Positions 44,360 through 55,126 of a stretch of DNA of 64,000 nucleotides are shown here, one piece after another. Source of the DNA: Russula earlei (lineage: Eukaryota; Basidiomycota; Agaricomycetes; Russulales; Russulaceae); the NCBI GenBank assembly GCA_025769875.1, contig JAGFNK010000243.1, positions 1 to 64,000 on the forward strand, in the 5' to 3' direction. The notes under the pieces are model-generated. The model did not search any database and had not been told where the DNA came from. It was given only the letters and a program-made list of their open reading frames with translations. The translations under genes were made by a program, and so were the position numbers. Numbering within the stretch: position 1 is the stretch's first letter; each line of letters begins with the position of its first letter.

Positions 44360-45400
44360 CCCGCAATGAGGTTAGTGATAGGCCTACCTTTCCGGGGTTC
44401 ATGATTCCAAGGGGGTCAACTGCCTGCTTGATTGTCTTCATCAGGGCGACTGTGCCTGCACCAAGCTCTTCGGTCAAGAATGCCTTTTTTGCCAATCCCG
44501 ACGCCGTGTTCCTCAGTACCTGGAATGAATGTGCATATGAGTCTTAGGCGGAAGGGGGAAAGAGTGGTGTGGCCTTACAAGTTCCGTCAAGCGCAAGTGA
44601 ACGCTCGACCATGCGGTGCACGAGCCCACGCACAGTGTTCAGCTCCGCGTCCGTCTTGAAGGTAAGTATGGTATGGAAGTTTCCTATGGTTGGGGTTGAC
44701 GCCACATGATTAGCGGTCGGTTCACGAATCGCCTCCCGGAATTTACCATCCCCTGCGTGGCCCACGATGGAATACAGGATGCCAGAGTGCTCGATGTCGT
44801 GCTGAGTCTCATATACGAGTTGTGAAAGCTTCGAGATAGGGACACTGTCCAACGTCAAGTAAGTTCGAGGGACACGTAAGGCTTTGAAGCCACTTCGTTG
44901 GGAGTGCTCACCACACGTCCGTTGACCAGGCCATTGCTCCCTCGCCTGCATACGCTAAGCTGGAGTATAGTCCATCTTACGGTCCGCCCACATCACCCCT
45001 GCCTCCTCCTGCGTTTTTGCGAAATAGAATTTATCGCCGCCGTGTGTTTTTACGATCTCCTTGGCCACCTCAACGGATTCGGAGAGCGCGCTAGGCGTCG
45101 CTCCCTGCAGCTTGAAAAAAATGTGGTCCGCGATATCATACTGACGCGCAGGATCTGCCCGCGGTAACGGTGGCACGCATGAATGCCGCGTCGACGAGTT
45201 CGATACATTCTGCGCAAATGGTTCAGATGCGTAAAGAAGAGATAAAGAGATGGATCGGCGCACAGATACCGATCCCCGTGTTCAAGATTTGGATGACGGC
45301 CTCGCTGGCCTTGCGCACGTTGGGGAATCGTGCTGTTGCGACGGCAGTTGGGATGACGGGTGTAAGGCGGATGGTCACTTCTGCGAGTTCCGTTCAGTGA
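44360..45400 (-). pseudogene. D-lactate dehydrogenase (cytochrome), C-terminal half only
   Basis: The intact enzyme is a mitochondrial FAD protein passing electrons from D-lactate to cytochrome c. Here only the C-terminal half is present, still with introns: VTIRLTPVIPTAVATARFPN, KASEAVIQILNTGIGI, CIELVDAAFMRAT, IFFKLQGATPSALSES, GGDKFYFAKTQEEAGVMWAD, LYSSLAYAGEGAMAWSTDV, VPISKLSQLVYETQHDIE, the metal site GHAGDG+NFH split by an intron, VHRMVERSLALDGTC, and EEHGVGIGKKAFL to IKQAVDPLGIMNPGK. The frame breaks by one base between WADRK and GLYSS near 44975. The FAD-binding N-terminal half is absent: upstream, at 45541, an unrelated divergent gene begins. Truncation is certain within this sequence; its cause is not. 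Confidence 0.75.
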
Positions 45401-45540
45401 ACGTGACTTGTAATTAGTTCTGTTTACACGTATTTATCAGGCAGGCAATCGCGTCAGCTCATACACAGTCCATCACCATCACACACAACCTCCACAACGG
45501 CTCGTTCTCAAAAAGAGCGACGCCGTCCAATCTGTACCCA

Positions 45541-46085
45541 TGCTCAGCTCCATCATCGGCTTCTCCCTGTTCGGGCTCGGCGCCCGCATAGGCCAACTTG
45601 GCATCCAAAAGCGCAATCTCCTCGACAGTGCGTGTATATACGCCCTCCTTATTTCCCCCCCCCCAATCCCCTTCCCCCTCCATCTTCCATCGCCACGCTT
45701 ACCCTCGTGTTCAACCTTTGCCCAAGAGATTTTTGGCTGATTTTTCCTAATTTTTTATTTATTTTTATCCTCTTATCCTTTCGCCCTTGCGCCACATGTT
45801 ATTGACCCGCTGTGTCTTTGCCTTTTAATTTCATCTTGGGCGAATTTGGTTCGTTGGCGTTGCGTGCTTGCTCGCGTTTCGTGAACATGGACGAGAACAG
45901 ACCCCGGCGGACACCTCATCTCGATGCTCGCTTTTGGCTATCTCGGCTATTGGGCCCATCGGTGGGACGAGCGCGCTTCCGTTCTCATCGCCGAGAAGCG
46001 CGCAGAGATTGCGGAACGGCGCAGGCAGAGGATCGCGCGAGCCGAGGAGGCGTCCTCCGCCGCGCTGGCTGAGGCGGCCCCGTAG
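45541..46085 (+). CDS. Small two-helix membrane protein, possibly mitochondrial complex I accessory subunit (NUXM-like)
   Basis: Two exons, 45541-45627 and 45901-46085, with an unusually long intron of 273 bases. The protein is about 90 residues: MLSSIIGFSLFGLGARIGQL with GIQKRNLL, then NPGGHLISMLAFGYLGYWAH, RWDERASVLIAEKRAEIAER and RQRRIARAEEASSA. The N-terminal hydrophobic segment, a second helix FGYLGYW and a long charged amphipathic tail are like those of a small fungal protein annotated as a complex I subunit. I recall the family shape but cannot prove the assignment. No cleavable presequence is needed for that class. The donor (gtgcgt) and acceptor (gaacag) keep the frame. Confidence 0.55.
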
Positions 46086-46124
46086 TAACGATCCAATCCA
46101 CTTTGTTGGTGAGTCATCGTCCTT

Positions 46125-46171
46125 CCCCCCCCCCCCCCCCCCCCTGCATTTTGTCCTTTTTTTTTTTTTTT
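46125..46171. repeat. C20 tract followed by T15 tract
   Basis: A run of 20 C (46125-46144) and, 12 bases on, a run of 15 T (46157-46171), just 3' of the small membrane protein gene. Such tracts are prone to length errors in assemblies. Confidence 0.85.
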
Positions 46172-47371
46172 GCTATTCCCGGGTGTGCTGAGGATATGTC
46201 GGCGAAGGTAGAACGTCGATTCGACCGTTATTTATTTTATCTCTTGCACATAGGGAGGCTGGCGCAGTTCCTTTTCGTATACTTCCCACCTTCCCCGCTT
46301 TCAAGCCTGTCGTATTTGGATCGAACTAGTTGCATATACAGGGGAAACCTGGGTTTGTCCATCTGCGCAATCAATTAGAGCGCAACAGAATCAAATAAAG
46401 GCGAGAATTAGGGCGTTGTCTAGAGTGTTGTCCCATTTAATTTCCCATTTCCTATTGGATACGTGATACGTGACAAGAGACCTGATCAACATCTGAGTCC
46501 TCATACATTGCCATGCCGTTGAACAAGACTTCAGGAAAGTCTCGGAATGAATTTTGTGGTCCCGAAACCTCCGTTAGGATGCTATGATCCGAAACGGAGG
46601 TTGCAGCTTTTCGATGCAGAGCAATTTATATATCGGAATCGCAGGGCCAGCACTGCGAACGTTCTCTGCCTCGGCCTTATCAAGAAAGACAGACTGTTAG
46701 CGGACGACAGGAAAAAGGTATTCGAAGAAAAGAATGTACACAAAGCTTGATAACTGTGAGGGAGCGGAAGTGTTGAGGCCAAAGATTGATAAAGGTAGTT
46801 ACAAGCCAAAAGTAAAAGTATGGACAAACCACACACCTAAAAGTCGTGATGAGACAACAGTGTTAACTAGACAGCTGTGTGTATGAATGTCCGGAGCAAC
46901 TTGTACACGGCAACATAATGACTTTTATATAATTCATGGTGTTGTACAGGTAATATTGGCCGATGAAGGGATATGAGCAGGTAGTGGTGTGAGGAAGGTG
47001 CTGCGAGCGGACGGGAGCCATAGCCGAGTGAAGCAGAGCGTGAGGTCGAACCTGGGATTTCGAAAGAGTACAACCTTGACGGCAGGAAACCCACTACAAA
47101 TGATGATATGACGTAGAGTGAAGTTGAAGGTAATGAGTGTGTCGATCCCGAAGTATTGATACGGGTGAATGAACGTGTGAAGGAGTTATGTCAGGACCAG
47201 GTTAGTGAACCGAAGGAGTGAGATAATGTTAGACTGTTCGTTGCGTCAATCGAGGAGATAGGCAAGTCAGGGATGATGTTGAACAAGGGTGCGAACATGA
47301 TCAACCTTCCGCAAAAGCGGGTCAAAAGAGTCGGCGCCCAAATGAGCGAGGAGGGCGTGGGAGAGCGGAAG
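46172..47371. other. Region without a supported gene
   Basis: About 1.2 kb; open frames at 46547-46836 overlap on both strands and show no domain. Nothing recognised. Confidence 0.5.
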
Positions 47372-48840
47372 TCAACGCAATTGGAAGGCGCTATCGAGCC
47401 CATTGCCGAGACCTTCACCAGGGATGATGTCCACAGGGTCGCACACCACATCGCTCTCACCCAGACTGCTGAAACTGATGCGGCGCGCAGCACGCGACGG
47501 AATGGGGCGCATACGGCGAAGCGTGCGTTGGGTACCAGGAGTGCGGGGAGTATGAGCGGGTGGGGGTGGATGAGCGCCCATAGCAGGAATTTGTTCCAGT
47601 AAATGAGGGGTCGCGGGCTGCGGATATGTAGGTGGCGCAGGGGACCGGTGAGGAAGTTCAGGGCCAAAGATAGAGGGATTCCTCTGAAGGTTCATGCGAG
47701 GACGACGAGGGGAGTTCTCATCCTGGCTCGATGGCGTCTTATTGATTTGGTGTTCAGCACCGCGACGAGCCTTCTTTGTCTGTTTCGTACGAAGGTTCTC
47801 CTCTTCATCGGAACTGACATCCGAGTCCTTTGCGGCAACGCTAAACGAAGGTGCGCGCTTCATTGACTTGCGGGCCTCGCCAAATGAGTCAGTGCGCCGC
47901 GCGGGGATACGGGGAAGAGACCGCAGGGAAGATGATGACGATGTAGTGGACATCGTGGATAGGGAGCGGCAAATTGATGAACGAGAAGGCTGGGGTTTCC
48001 ATTGAGTCTGTGCCGTGCCACAGGAATGCAGGGTAGTGGAAGAGGGTGTTGAGACGTTGAGGGTTTGAGCGTCAGCAGACGATGGGCGCGCGTAAGGATG
48101 GTAGGCCGGGTTGGGGAAGAGGCGGTCAGAGTGATGAAGACGGTGGGCAGTCCTATGCGGGAGAAAGGTTGGAGAAAAGGTTCTAAATAAGGGAAATAGA
48201 GAGCGAAAATACCTGGAAAATGCGTCCGTACCGCGTAGCTCGAGTTTGGCGGACTTCATAAAGTCCATGCTGTTCTGGCGGCAGAGGGGGCGCCCGATGT
48301 TAGTTGTGCGTTTGAGGACCTCACGAAACTGTTCGAGATCCTGGTCCCCGTCCTCTTCTTCGATAACGATATATCGTTTTTTCTCGGCGGAGACTTCCTT
48401 CGCGCGAGCACGGCAAAGTTCAACAAGTTTGGAGCGGGTAGCACGTAGTGAATAAGGCCATTCGCTCGGACCTTTAGCCTGGGATACACCGCGCGTAATC
48501 TTGTCGAGTAAATTCGAAGGGGGAACAGGACCAATGAAGGGGGTGAGTACGTGAGCAGGAAGAGCATCGAGTGTCTGACGAGGACAAAGGGATATGATAA
48601 GCAGCCGAGGAAAGGATTAGGAATGAGACAGACCCTTGTGAGTAGGAGGACGTGTTCCGGTTTCCACTCGAGATCGGAATCATCTGCTGGATCATAGTTT
48701 GAGCTATTCCAGCTGTCGGAACTCTTCCTATTGTCGCTTGATGAGATATGCAGAGGGTGTTGAACGGGGGAGCGCATAGAGGGGGTTCTTGGAGAAGGAG
48801 CGCGCGATAATAAGGTAGATCGATGATTTGAGGGGGGCAT
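47372..48840 (-). CDS. Uncharacterised, mostly disordered basidiomycete protein
   Basis: No function known. The start at 48840 gives MPPSNHRSTLLSRAPSPRTP, then DDSDLEWKPEHVLLLTR. After a short intron comes a compact helical block, LDALPAHVLTPFIGPVPPSN then LLDKITRGVSQAKGPSEWPY and SLRATRSKLVELCRARAKEV. KRYIVIEEEDGDQDLEQFRE and MDFMKSAKLELRGTDAFSR follow. The C-terminal third is Ser/Pro/Arg rich (SSSSSLRSLPRIPARRTDSF, RPRMNLQRNPSIFGPELP), ending GNGLDSAFQLR at 47372. The helical block reads like a conserved fungal domain of unknown function. Basic Ser-rich stretches suggest a phosphoregulated nuclear or cytoskeletal protein, but that is inference. At least two introns (about 48570-48630 and 48140-48210). 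Confidence 0.6.
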
Positions 48841-49092
48841 AATGATAGGGGACGATGGAGGAAAAGAGAGGGAGGGGAATGGATAGAATAGAGATGAGAT
48901 AGAGCGAGAGCAAAGCTGGAGGCTGGAACGACCGAAACAAGGAGAGGAACGAAATGAGTGTTTTGTTGAAACTCAATTTGGCGCTCGAACGAGTCAATTT
49001 TCAATCTCAGCACCATTCAGCCACACGCCTGTCATTCACATGACCTCGCCTCGTGTCCGCCTTGGTGGGAGTACTCCGCTACTCTACTACTA

Positions 49093-50471
49093 CTAGAACC
49101 TTTGCGACCCCATCTTCCGCGTCAGGCTCCGCAATCTCTCCGCATTCCGTTTCCTTCTCTCAATATCCATATCTACACTCAGGTTATTCTTCAGCACCCC
49201 CGCATTCGACCTCGGTGCGACCGTGTACGATCCCAGTTCCCGTTGGGGAATCATCACCGCGTTCTTTCTCACACGATTCCGCTCTCCCTCTCGAGCTCGC
49301 GCGAGGATCACGTTCAGTCGCTCATGTGGGGCGCCACCATCCCCCACGGACATGTTCGCCGTCGGTATCGACCGGTCGCGGTATGACGCAGATCTTTTGA
49401 TGATAGGGCGGGACCACGCAGACACGAGCGCATCGGCAGTCCGCATGATATTTGGCGTCACTCGTTTGCACTTGGTGTAGAACAGCACGATCCGGCCGAG
49501 CTTGGACTCTTTGAGAACAGCTGTATCGATATCCAATGTAGGCAGGATGCTGAAAATATCCTTTTGTATGTTCAAAGCAGGCAGTGATTTGTCCGGAAGC
49601 GGCTCCAACCACCGCCGGACACCCCCCAGGAGGTTATTGTCGACGATAGACTGCCAAAGGGAGCTCCTGTGAGCAGGAAGTGCAGCCGAAGGATGAATAT
49701 CACGATACAAACTGTGCGGACAAAAGTACGCACTTTCTGAGTGCGCCCATGACTTTGGGCAATAGCTTTAGCTTCAATGTCGCCGGTAACTTTTCGCGGT
49801 TAGCTTGCTCGTCGAGTTCGGCTGCATTCAACATATCCTCTCGCAGTTGAGACACCTCCGCATCCGCAAATTGATCCAGGTCGTCTTCCTTCTTGCGCTT
49901 CTTCGGCCGAGACGCCTTGTTCGTCTTTAGAATCGTGTCAATCTCCAGATCGAGCCGCAACTTTTTCGCTATCCGTGTTGCGCCAATGTTGACCCACAGA
50001 GGTATCTCGTCAGTCTAACCCACAGCCAACAGAACCGACGCTGAAAAAGCGCACCTTCTTCAGGAGGAAGGTTCAACAGATCCTCCTCAGTGGGCTCCTT
50101 CCTCTGCCTAACTCGGCGCTTGCGCAGCGCCTTGCCGACGCGTACTGCCTGCCCATCATCGTCCGCGCGCTCACGGCGCCTTTGTTTCCTCCGCTTCTGC
50201 GGTACTATGCGTGCTTGCCGATATTCGTCTGCAGAATCATCCGTTGTCTCCTCTCCTCCATCAGGTGGGGCCGATGTTGGGCGTGAGCGAGGTGGAAAGC
50301 TCTCCTCTGCAAAAAAGAAAAGAAAAGAAGATAAAAAAAGTCATGATGCATGGAGCTTTGACAGCGATGGATTTGCGTACCTTCTGCATCAGGGGCATCT
50401 GACAGCTCTGAGTCACTTCCAAAGATATCCTTTGCTAGGTAGCGTTGCTGAGGGCCGGGACGTGCAGACAT
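49093..50471 (-). CDS. Transcription elongation factor IWS1/Spn1
   Basis: Iws1/Spn1 binds Spt6 and RNA polymerase II and acts in elongation, chromatin and mRNA export. The start at 50471 gives MSARPGPQQRYLAKDIFGSD with SELSDAPDAEG, an acidic disordered N-terminus. After two introns comes a basic RPKKRKKEDD region, then ADAEVSQLREDMLNAAELDE and QANREKLPATLKLKLLPKVM (start of the TFIIS N-terminal helical bundle), continuing NNLLGGVRRWLEPLPDKSLP, LNIQKDIFSILPTLDIDTAV, LKESKLGRIVLFYTKCKRVT, NIMRTADALVSAWSRPIIKR. This is the LW/TND domain typical of Iws1. The C-terminal basic tail ends SLTRKMGSQRF. Looks complete. Confidence 0.93.
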
Positions 50472-50649
50472 GGTGGTGGTAGTGGTGGTGGTGTGTAAGG
50501 TAAGAGGGAGGTGTGGCAACTGGTCCGTGGGACATCCGTGACAAGCACGTGACAAGCAACGAGCTAGAGAGTGTGGGGTCAGTGTCCAAAAACAAGACAT
50601 GCAAAAACAAGACATGAGCAGGTCTCTTGTAATCATCTCGCAGCCGTGG

Positions 50650-51097
50650 AAATGAGATCTTTGCCACTGCAGATGGTGGCAGCATGTGTGGATGAGGTCA
50701 TATGCATGGACAGGGATGCAGTGGAAGGGGAGGTGTGGTGCAGCATGGTCCTTGCACTGGTGACTTCTCCTGTGGTGATGTCATGGTGGCAACTGTTGAT
50801 CTTTTTGTGGGGCTGCATTGCTGGGCTCAGGTCCAAGGCCTTGGTCTTCTTGGGTGGTGCTGGTGGCTTGAGGTGATGACAGTGCTTTGTTGCTAGTATC
50901 ATGCATGACTGAGACTTGGCATTAGGCATGATGTTGACTGAGACTGAGGGTGAAACTAAGAGGGTGGCAGTGGGCTGAGCTAAGGTGTCAGTGGCAAGCA
51001 AGACTAGAGCTGGTGCAATCACAGGAGACATAGAGGTGGTGGCAGCTGGCAATGGCAGTGATATGGTGGGTTGGGCTGAGGCAGCAGACAGGGCAGA
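50650..51097. repeat. CpG-free, G-rich relic tract
   Basis: About 450 bases with no CpG between 50650 and the copia boundary, rich in TGG and GGTG on the plus strand. The minus strand is open for 139 codons, but this is a by-product of composition (Thr/Ser/His/Pro only). Presumably an old methylated element. Confidence 0.4.
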
Positions 51098-53406
51098 GAT
51101 GGAAAGGGCTGAGTGGGAGGGGTAATGTAAAGTGAATTAGGTGTATTGGGATCTAGTGGGGTTTCCGGAGGTGCAGGACTAAGTCCGCAGCCATCCAGTT
51201 CGTGCGGAAGTGGGGCAGTGAAAGAAACCGGTCCTGTGAAGACCAAGGGTTGTGCAGGAGGAGGAGTGTCAGTAAGGTCCCCCCTAGCAGGCAGTATGTG
51301 CTCATCAAAAGTGACATCACACGATAAGAACAGCTTTCGGGTGGATTGATTCCAGAGTCAGTAACCCTTAGATCCAGACTCGTACCCAACAAAAATCATC
51401 TCGACTGATCTTGGATCAAGCTTCTTCCATTTGTTAGCAGGCGTGTGTACATATGCCTTACATCCAAAGACACGGAAATAGGAAACGTCTGGAACTTGTC
51501 CGTCCATCCAGACTGAGTGAGGTGTGTTCCACCGGAGAACTGCGTGTAGGAGTGCGATTGTAGATATGGACTGCTGCGTCAGTAGCAAGCACCCAGAACC
51601 CCAGAGTAAGACCGGCGCTGTGTAGCATAGCGCGCATCTTGTCTTCGAGGGTCCGGTTCCATCTCTCCGCTATGCCATTCTGCTGTGGTGACCCTGGCAT
51701 TGTCAATCTATGCTCAATTCCCTTTTGATCTAAGACCGATCTGAGGGTACTGGACAAGTACTCCCCTCCGCAATCCAAGTGTAGTGCTTTGATCTTATCG
51801 TTGGTCTGGTTTTCTGACCATGCAAGATATTTTTTAAACGCATCAGCACACTGATCTTTAGTTTTGAGGAAGTACACTACCCCATAATGAGAGTAGTCGT
51901 CGATAAACGTTGCCCAATAAGTTGCACCTCGGATAGACCAGGTCTGCATCGGACCGGCTAAGTCAGTATGCACGATCTGTAGACACCGATCCGATCGCTT
52001 AGGTGAAGCCAGGAAAGGAAGTTGTGTCTGTTTGCTGAGTTCACACCCGGGGCAAGGTGACTGATTGCGATCCGCTGAACTAAGCAAGATTCCCTTGACG
52101 GAATGAGCATATTTGATTAGCGCGTGTGAGGACATATGTCCCATGCGCTGATGCCAGATGTTAAGCAGTAGCACCCCCGCCTGCACGTGTAGGGCCAGAG
52201 ATGAGAAGTCAATATAGAATAGGTTATTCTCCAGGTATCCTTGCGCGACTTTCCGATCTTTGTAGTAGATTTGGCATGCGTTCTGAGTAAAAGTGATATG
52301 TCCCCCCCTTTGGAGCAACGCGCTGACTGAGAAGTAGCACGCGTCGGCTTCTGGAACATGCATGACATCGGTGAGGGTTAATGGAAACTTCCCAATGCCT
52401 CCAGACGGTAGGACGGATACAGATCTGGTCCCAATCTGCTTGATGATAGCATGACCTCTGAGGTTAACTGATCCAGTGGCCGGAGTGTAGGTGATGAAGT
52501 TGGTCCGGAACGGACTGATGTGATGGGTGGCTCCTGAGTCAATCATCCAGCGTGATCTAGTCACCAAGTAAAGGGAAATGTGAATGTCATTTTCATCATC
52601 CGAGATCTCCGTAATTGTAACAGTAGTCTCTACTATGTGCACGTTGACCTTTCTGTTAGTGTCCGCGCCAGACTTTCTCTTTTTCTTTGCCTTCTCCTCC
52701 TCATTCTTTTTCTTCTTCTAGCACTCAGGACTCTTGTGACCAGCTTTCTTGCAATAATAACATTTTATTTTGTTTTTATCGTCCTGTTTCTTGACCGGAG
52801 CAACTTTGTTAAGGGAAGCTGGAGGAGCCGGCCCAACGACTCTCTTCATTGATAATGTGTTCCTGAATAGCTTTCGGGGAAAGCTTGTTTGGAAGATTAG
52901 AGCCGAGGATAGCTTGCATAAGACCAGAGTAAGAGCTGGGTAGTGCCTGAATTAGAGTGAGACTGAATTGGAGATTGGTGACAGGCATGTCATTGTTCTG
53001 AAGATTGATCCTGGTATCATTCAATTTCTGTAGTTGTGGGAACATCGGGCTGGTGTCATCTAGATCAAAACACGTGAGGGCAGGTCCAAGAGTTATGTAG
53101 GGACATAGATCCTATGCCGATGCAAGTAATCTTAAGTTGTTCCCACTTGAGTTTACAGGTGTTGAACTTGGTGTTATCGCTTATCTCTGCATATATATCT
53201 TTCTGGAGATGGAGCTGGAAGACACCTAACAGTATGTCTTCTTCAACGTCCCAAGTGCCATCTCCAGAGGGCTTTGTATTGATAAGATGATGCCGGAAAC
53301 CATTCATTCGGGTAATGGCCTCGAAGCGAAATGACCAAGTAGTCCAATTTGATGAATCTAAGATCTCCAGGGGCATTCCCGAGGGGATAGTGAATATGGG
53401 TGCCAT
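51098..53406 (-). pseudogene. Copia gag-protease-integrase, copy A, broken
   Basis: Gag starts MAPIFTIPSGMPLEILDSSN. The frame breaks near 53065-53090. The protease motif is intact (RWMIDSGATHHISPF). The integrase has the zinc finger (HQRMGHMSSHALIKYAH and CPGCELSKQ) and catalytic HTDLAGP, FIDDYS, GIEHRLTMPGSPQQNG. The acid pair of the DD35E triad reads HTD and, in the second region, GIEHR with E following in NGIAERWN. A one-base insertion at RTPTR (about 51540) shifts the frame before WNTPHSVW. The zinc knuckle is interrupted by a stop near 52720. Non-functional. Confidence 0.85.
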
Positions 53407-53636
53407 ATGATGTAATAAGGTGAATTGCCAATCCAGACCAGTGGAGCAATTGTAGCCAGATCAATTAGAGATCAAATCAGTATCTTTGACGCGTGATGTA
53501 ACTGCAGTGCGCGTCAATCCTTTGGTTCCAGGGGCCAAGGGAGTAAGATGTTGTCTGATAACAGAGGTTTGTGGGGAAGGGAGGTGTTATAGGAATAAAT
53601 GTGTGTGGTGATCTCTGTGGATTTTAGATATGGGCA

Positions 53637-53648
53637 GGGCCCATAACC
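53637..53648 (-). other. Primer-binding site of copy A (half-tRNA type)
   Basis: GGTTATGGGCCC in element orientation, 14 bases past the LTR, complementary to the anticodon arm of eukaryotic initiator tRNA-Met. Confidence 0.6.
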
Positions 53649-53662
53649 TGTTGAAGATAGAC

Positions 53663-54130
53663 TGCAGTATGTGTGATTAGATAGCAGCAGATGATAAGAT
53701 CGCAGGCAGATCTATCAGACAATAGTTCAGTTTGGTTGACACAAAACTGATATAAATAATGTACCTATCAGACAATAGCTACAACGCGTCGTCAGTACTG
53801 TGAGATAAGATATCATAGTTTAAATACTCACTTCAGTTTGGTTGACACAAAACTGAAGTGATCTACGTACTTTGTGGCATTCTTAAGTACCTGAGACCAC
53901 CACTAGATGCAGTACAGTTAACTACCATCACGGATCACTAAGTAAGTCCGAGGATCAGTTGTAAGTAGCTACCGATTGTTCTAAATCACTCTATCAGTGT
54001 AACTAACACATGCTGCAGCATATGAGCTGAGCCGGTGATGCCCGGTCCGGGTGATCCAACGTGTCAACAGCATCCGAGTTGTGATCATATCACAACACAC
54101 CTGAGACTCTGGGCAGTGCAGATCTCAACA
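53663..54130 (-). repeat. LTR of copia copy A
   Basis: 468 bases, beginning TGTTGAGATC and ending ACTGCA in element orientation. Closely similar to 54635-55101 (inverted) and 60946-61410. Two copies of the palindrome CAGTTT-GGTTGACACA-AAACTG lie inside. Confidence 0.9.
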
Positions 54131-54634
54131 TAAAGATCTCACCTATTTGTTTTAGATGGCATAGAGCTATCGCTTGTTCATCATGGGGTTTGTGGCTGAT
54201 GGCTAGTTCTGCAGCCACATGTGTTAGTAGGAAGATGTGGGCATTTGTGGGTGTGATGGTCATCCGTGTGTCAAGGTATTCTGCTAGGGCTTCGAGGCTG
54301 GTCATTAGTGAGCAGAGGTGTGTGCCCTCGACTGTTACTGTTGTTCCGATTACCTGTTCTTTGTGTCCTAGTATCCTCTCGTTTTTGTATAGTACTGCTG
54401 TTGCCACTCCAAGTTGCTTATTGTCTGTTCATCCTTTGTTTGTGTTGACACCAATGCAGTAGATGGTGATGCGGTCTTCTGCTTGGCGTGGTTCCGTTAC
54501 CTTTCCCATGCTAATGTGTCTGTCCCAATCTGGGGCACTGGGTGGGAGATTGGGGAAGTGTTCTATGCATGGGCTGTTCGTGTTTGTTCGGTTTGCTAGC
54601 GAGCTCAGGGTGGTTTTTGCTCTGTGGCTGTTTG
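54131..54634 (-). pseudogene. RNase H-like fragment of another retroelement trapped between head-to-head LTRs
   Basis: Minus-strand coding remnant: DRITIYC, NTNKG, stop, then QLGVATAVLYKNERILGHKE, GTTVTVEGTHLCSLMTSLEA. The pattern (IYxDG, AVLY, E in a helix L-AL) is that of the RNase H domain attached to fungal non-LTR elements. The expected Asp reads Cys and the frame has a TGA. It ends exactly where the LTRs of copies A and B start. Family assignment is tentative. Confidence 0.4.
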
Positions 54635-55101
54635 TGTTGAGATCTGCACTGCCCAGAGTCTCAGGTGTGTTGTGATATGATCACAACTCAGATGCGTTGA
54701 CACGTCGGATCACCCGGACCGGGCATCACTGGCTCAGCTCATATGCTGCAGCATGCGTTAGTTACACTGATAGAGTGATTTAGAACAATTGGTAGCTACT
54801 TACAACTGATCCTTGGACTTACTTAGTGATCTGTGATGGTAGTTAACTGTACTGCATCCAGTGGCGGTCTCAGGTACTTAAGAACACCACAAAGTACGTA
54901 GATCACTTCAGTTTTGTGTCAACCAAACTGAAGTGAGTATTTACACTATGATATCCTATCTCACAGTACTGATGACGCATTGTAGCTATTGTCTGATAGG
55001 TACATTATTTATATCAGTTTTGTGTCAACCAAACTGAACTATTGTCTGATAGATCTGCCTGCGATCTTATCATCTGCTGCTATCTAATCACACACACTGC
55101 A
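54635..55101 (+). repeat. 5' LTR of copia copy B
   Basis: 467 bases, TGTTGAGATC to ACTGCA, inverted relative to the LTR of copy A. Confidence 0.9.
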
Positions 55102-55114
55102 TCTATCTTCAACA

Positions 55115-55126
55115 GGTTATGGGCCC
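55115..55126 (+). other. Primer-binding site of copy B (half-tRNA type)
   Basis: GGTTATGGGCCC, 13 bases after the LTR end. Same match to the initiator tRNA-Met anticodon arm as in copy A. Confidence 0.6.

Larger units (their letters stand above)
51098..54130 (-). mobile_element. Ty1/copia retrotransposon copy A (minus), 3' truncated
   Basis: Reading on the minus strand: 5' LTR (54130-53663), primer-binding site (53648-53637), gag from 53406, protease and integrase, ending abruptly at about 51098 within pol. Reverse transcriptase, RNase H and 3' LTR are missing. Compared with copy C, many differences are CpG to TpG or CpA. The 5' LTR abuts a fragment of another retroelement at 54131. Confidence 0.9.

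Noticed and set aside
46547..46836. Overlapping open frames on both strands
   Set aside because: Neither has a domain or plausible splice partners.
50633..51052. 139-codon minus-strand frame
   Set aside because: Open only because the tract lacks CpG and is extremely biased; Ser/Thr/His/Pro composition with no domain.
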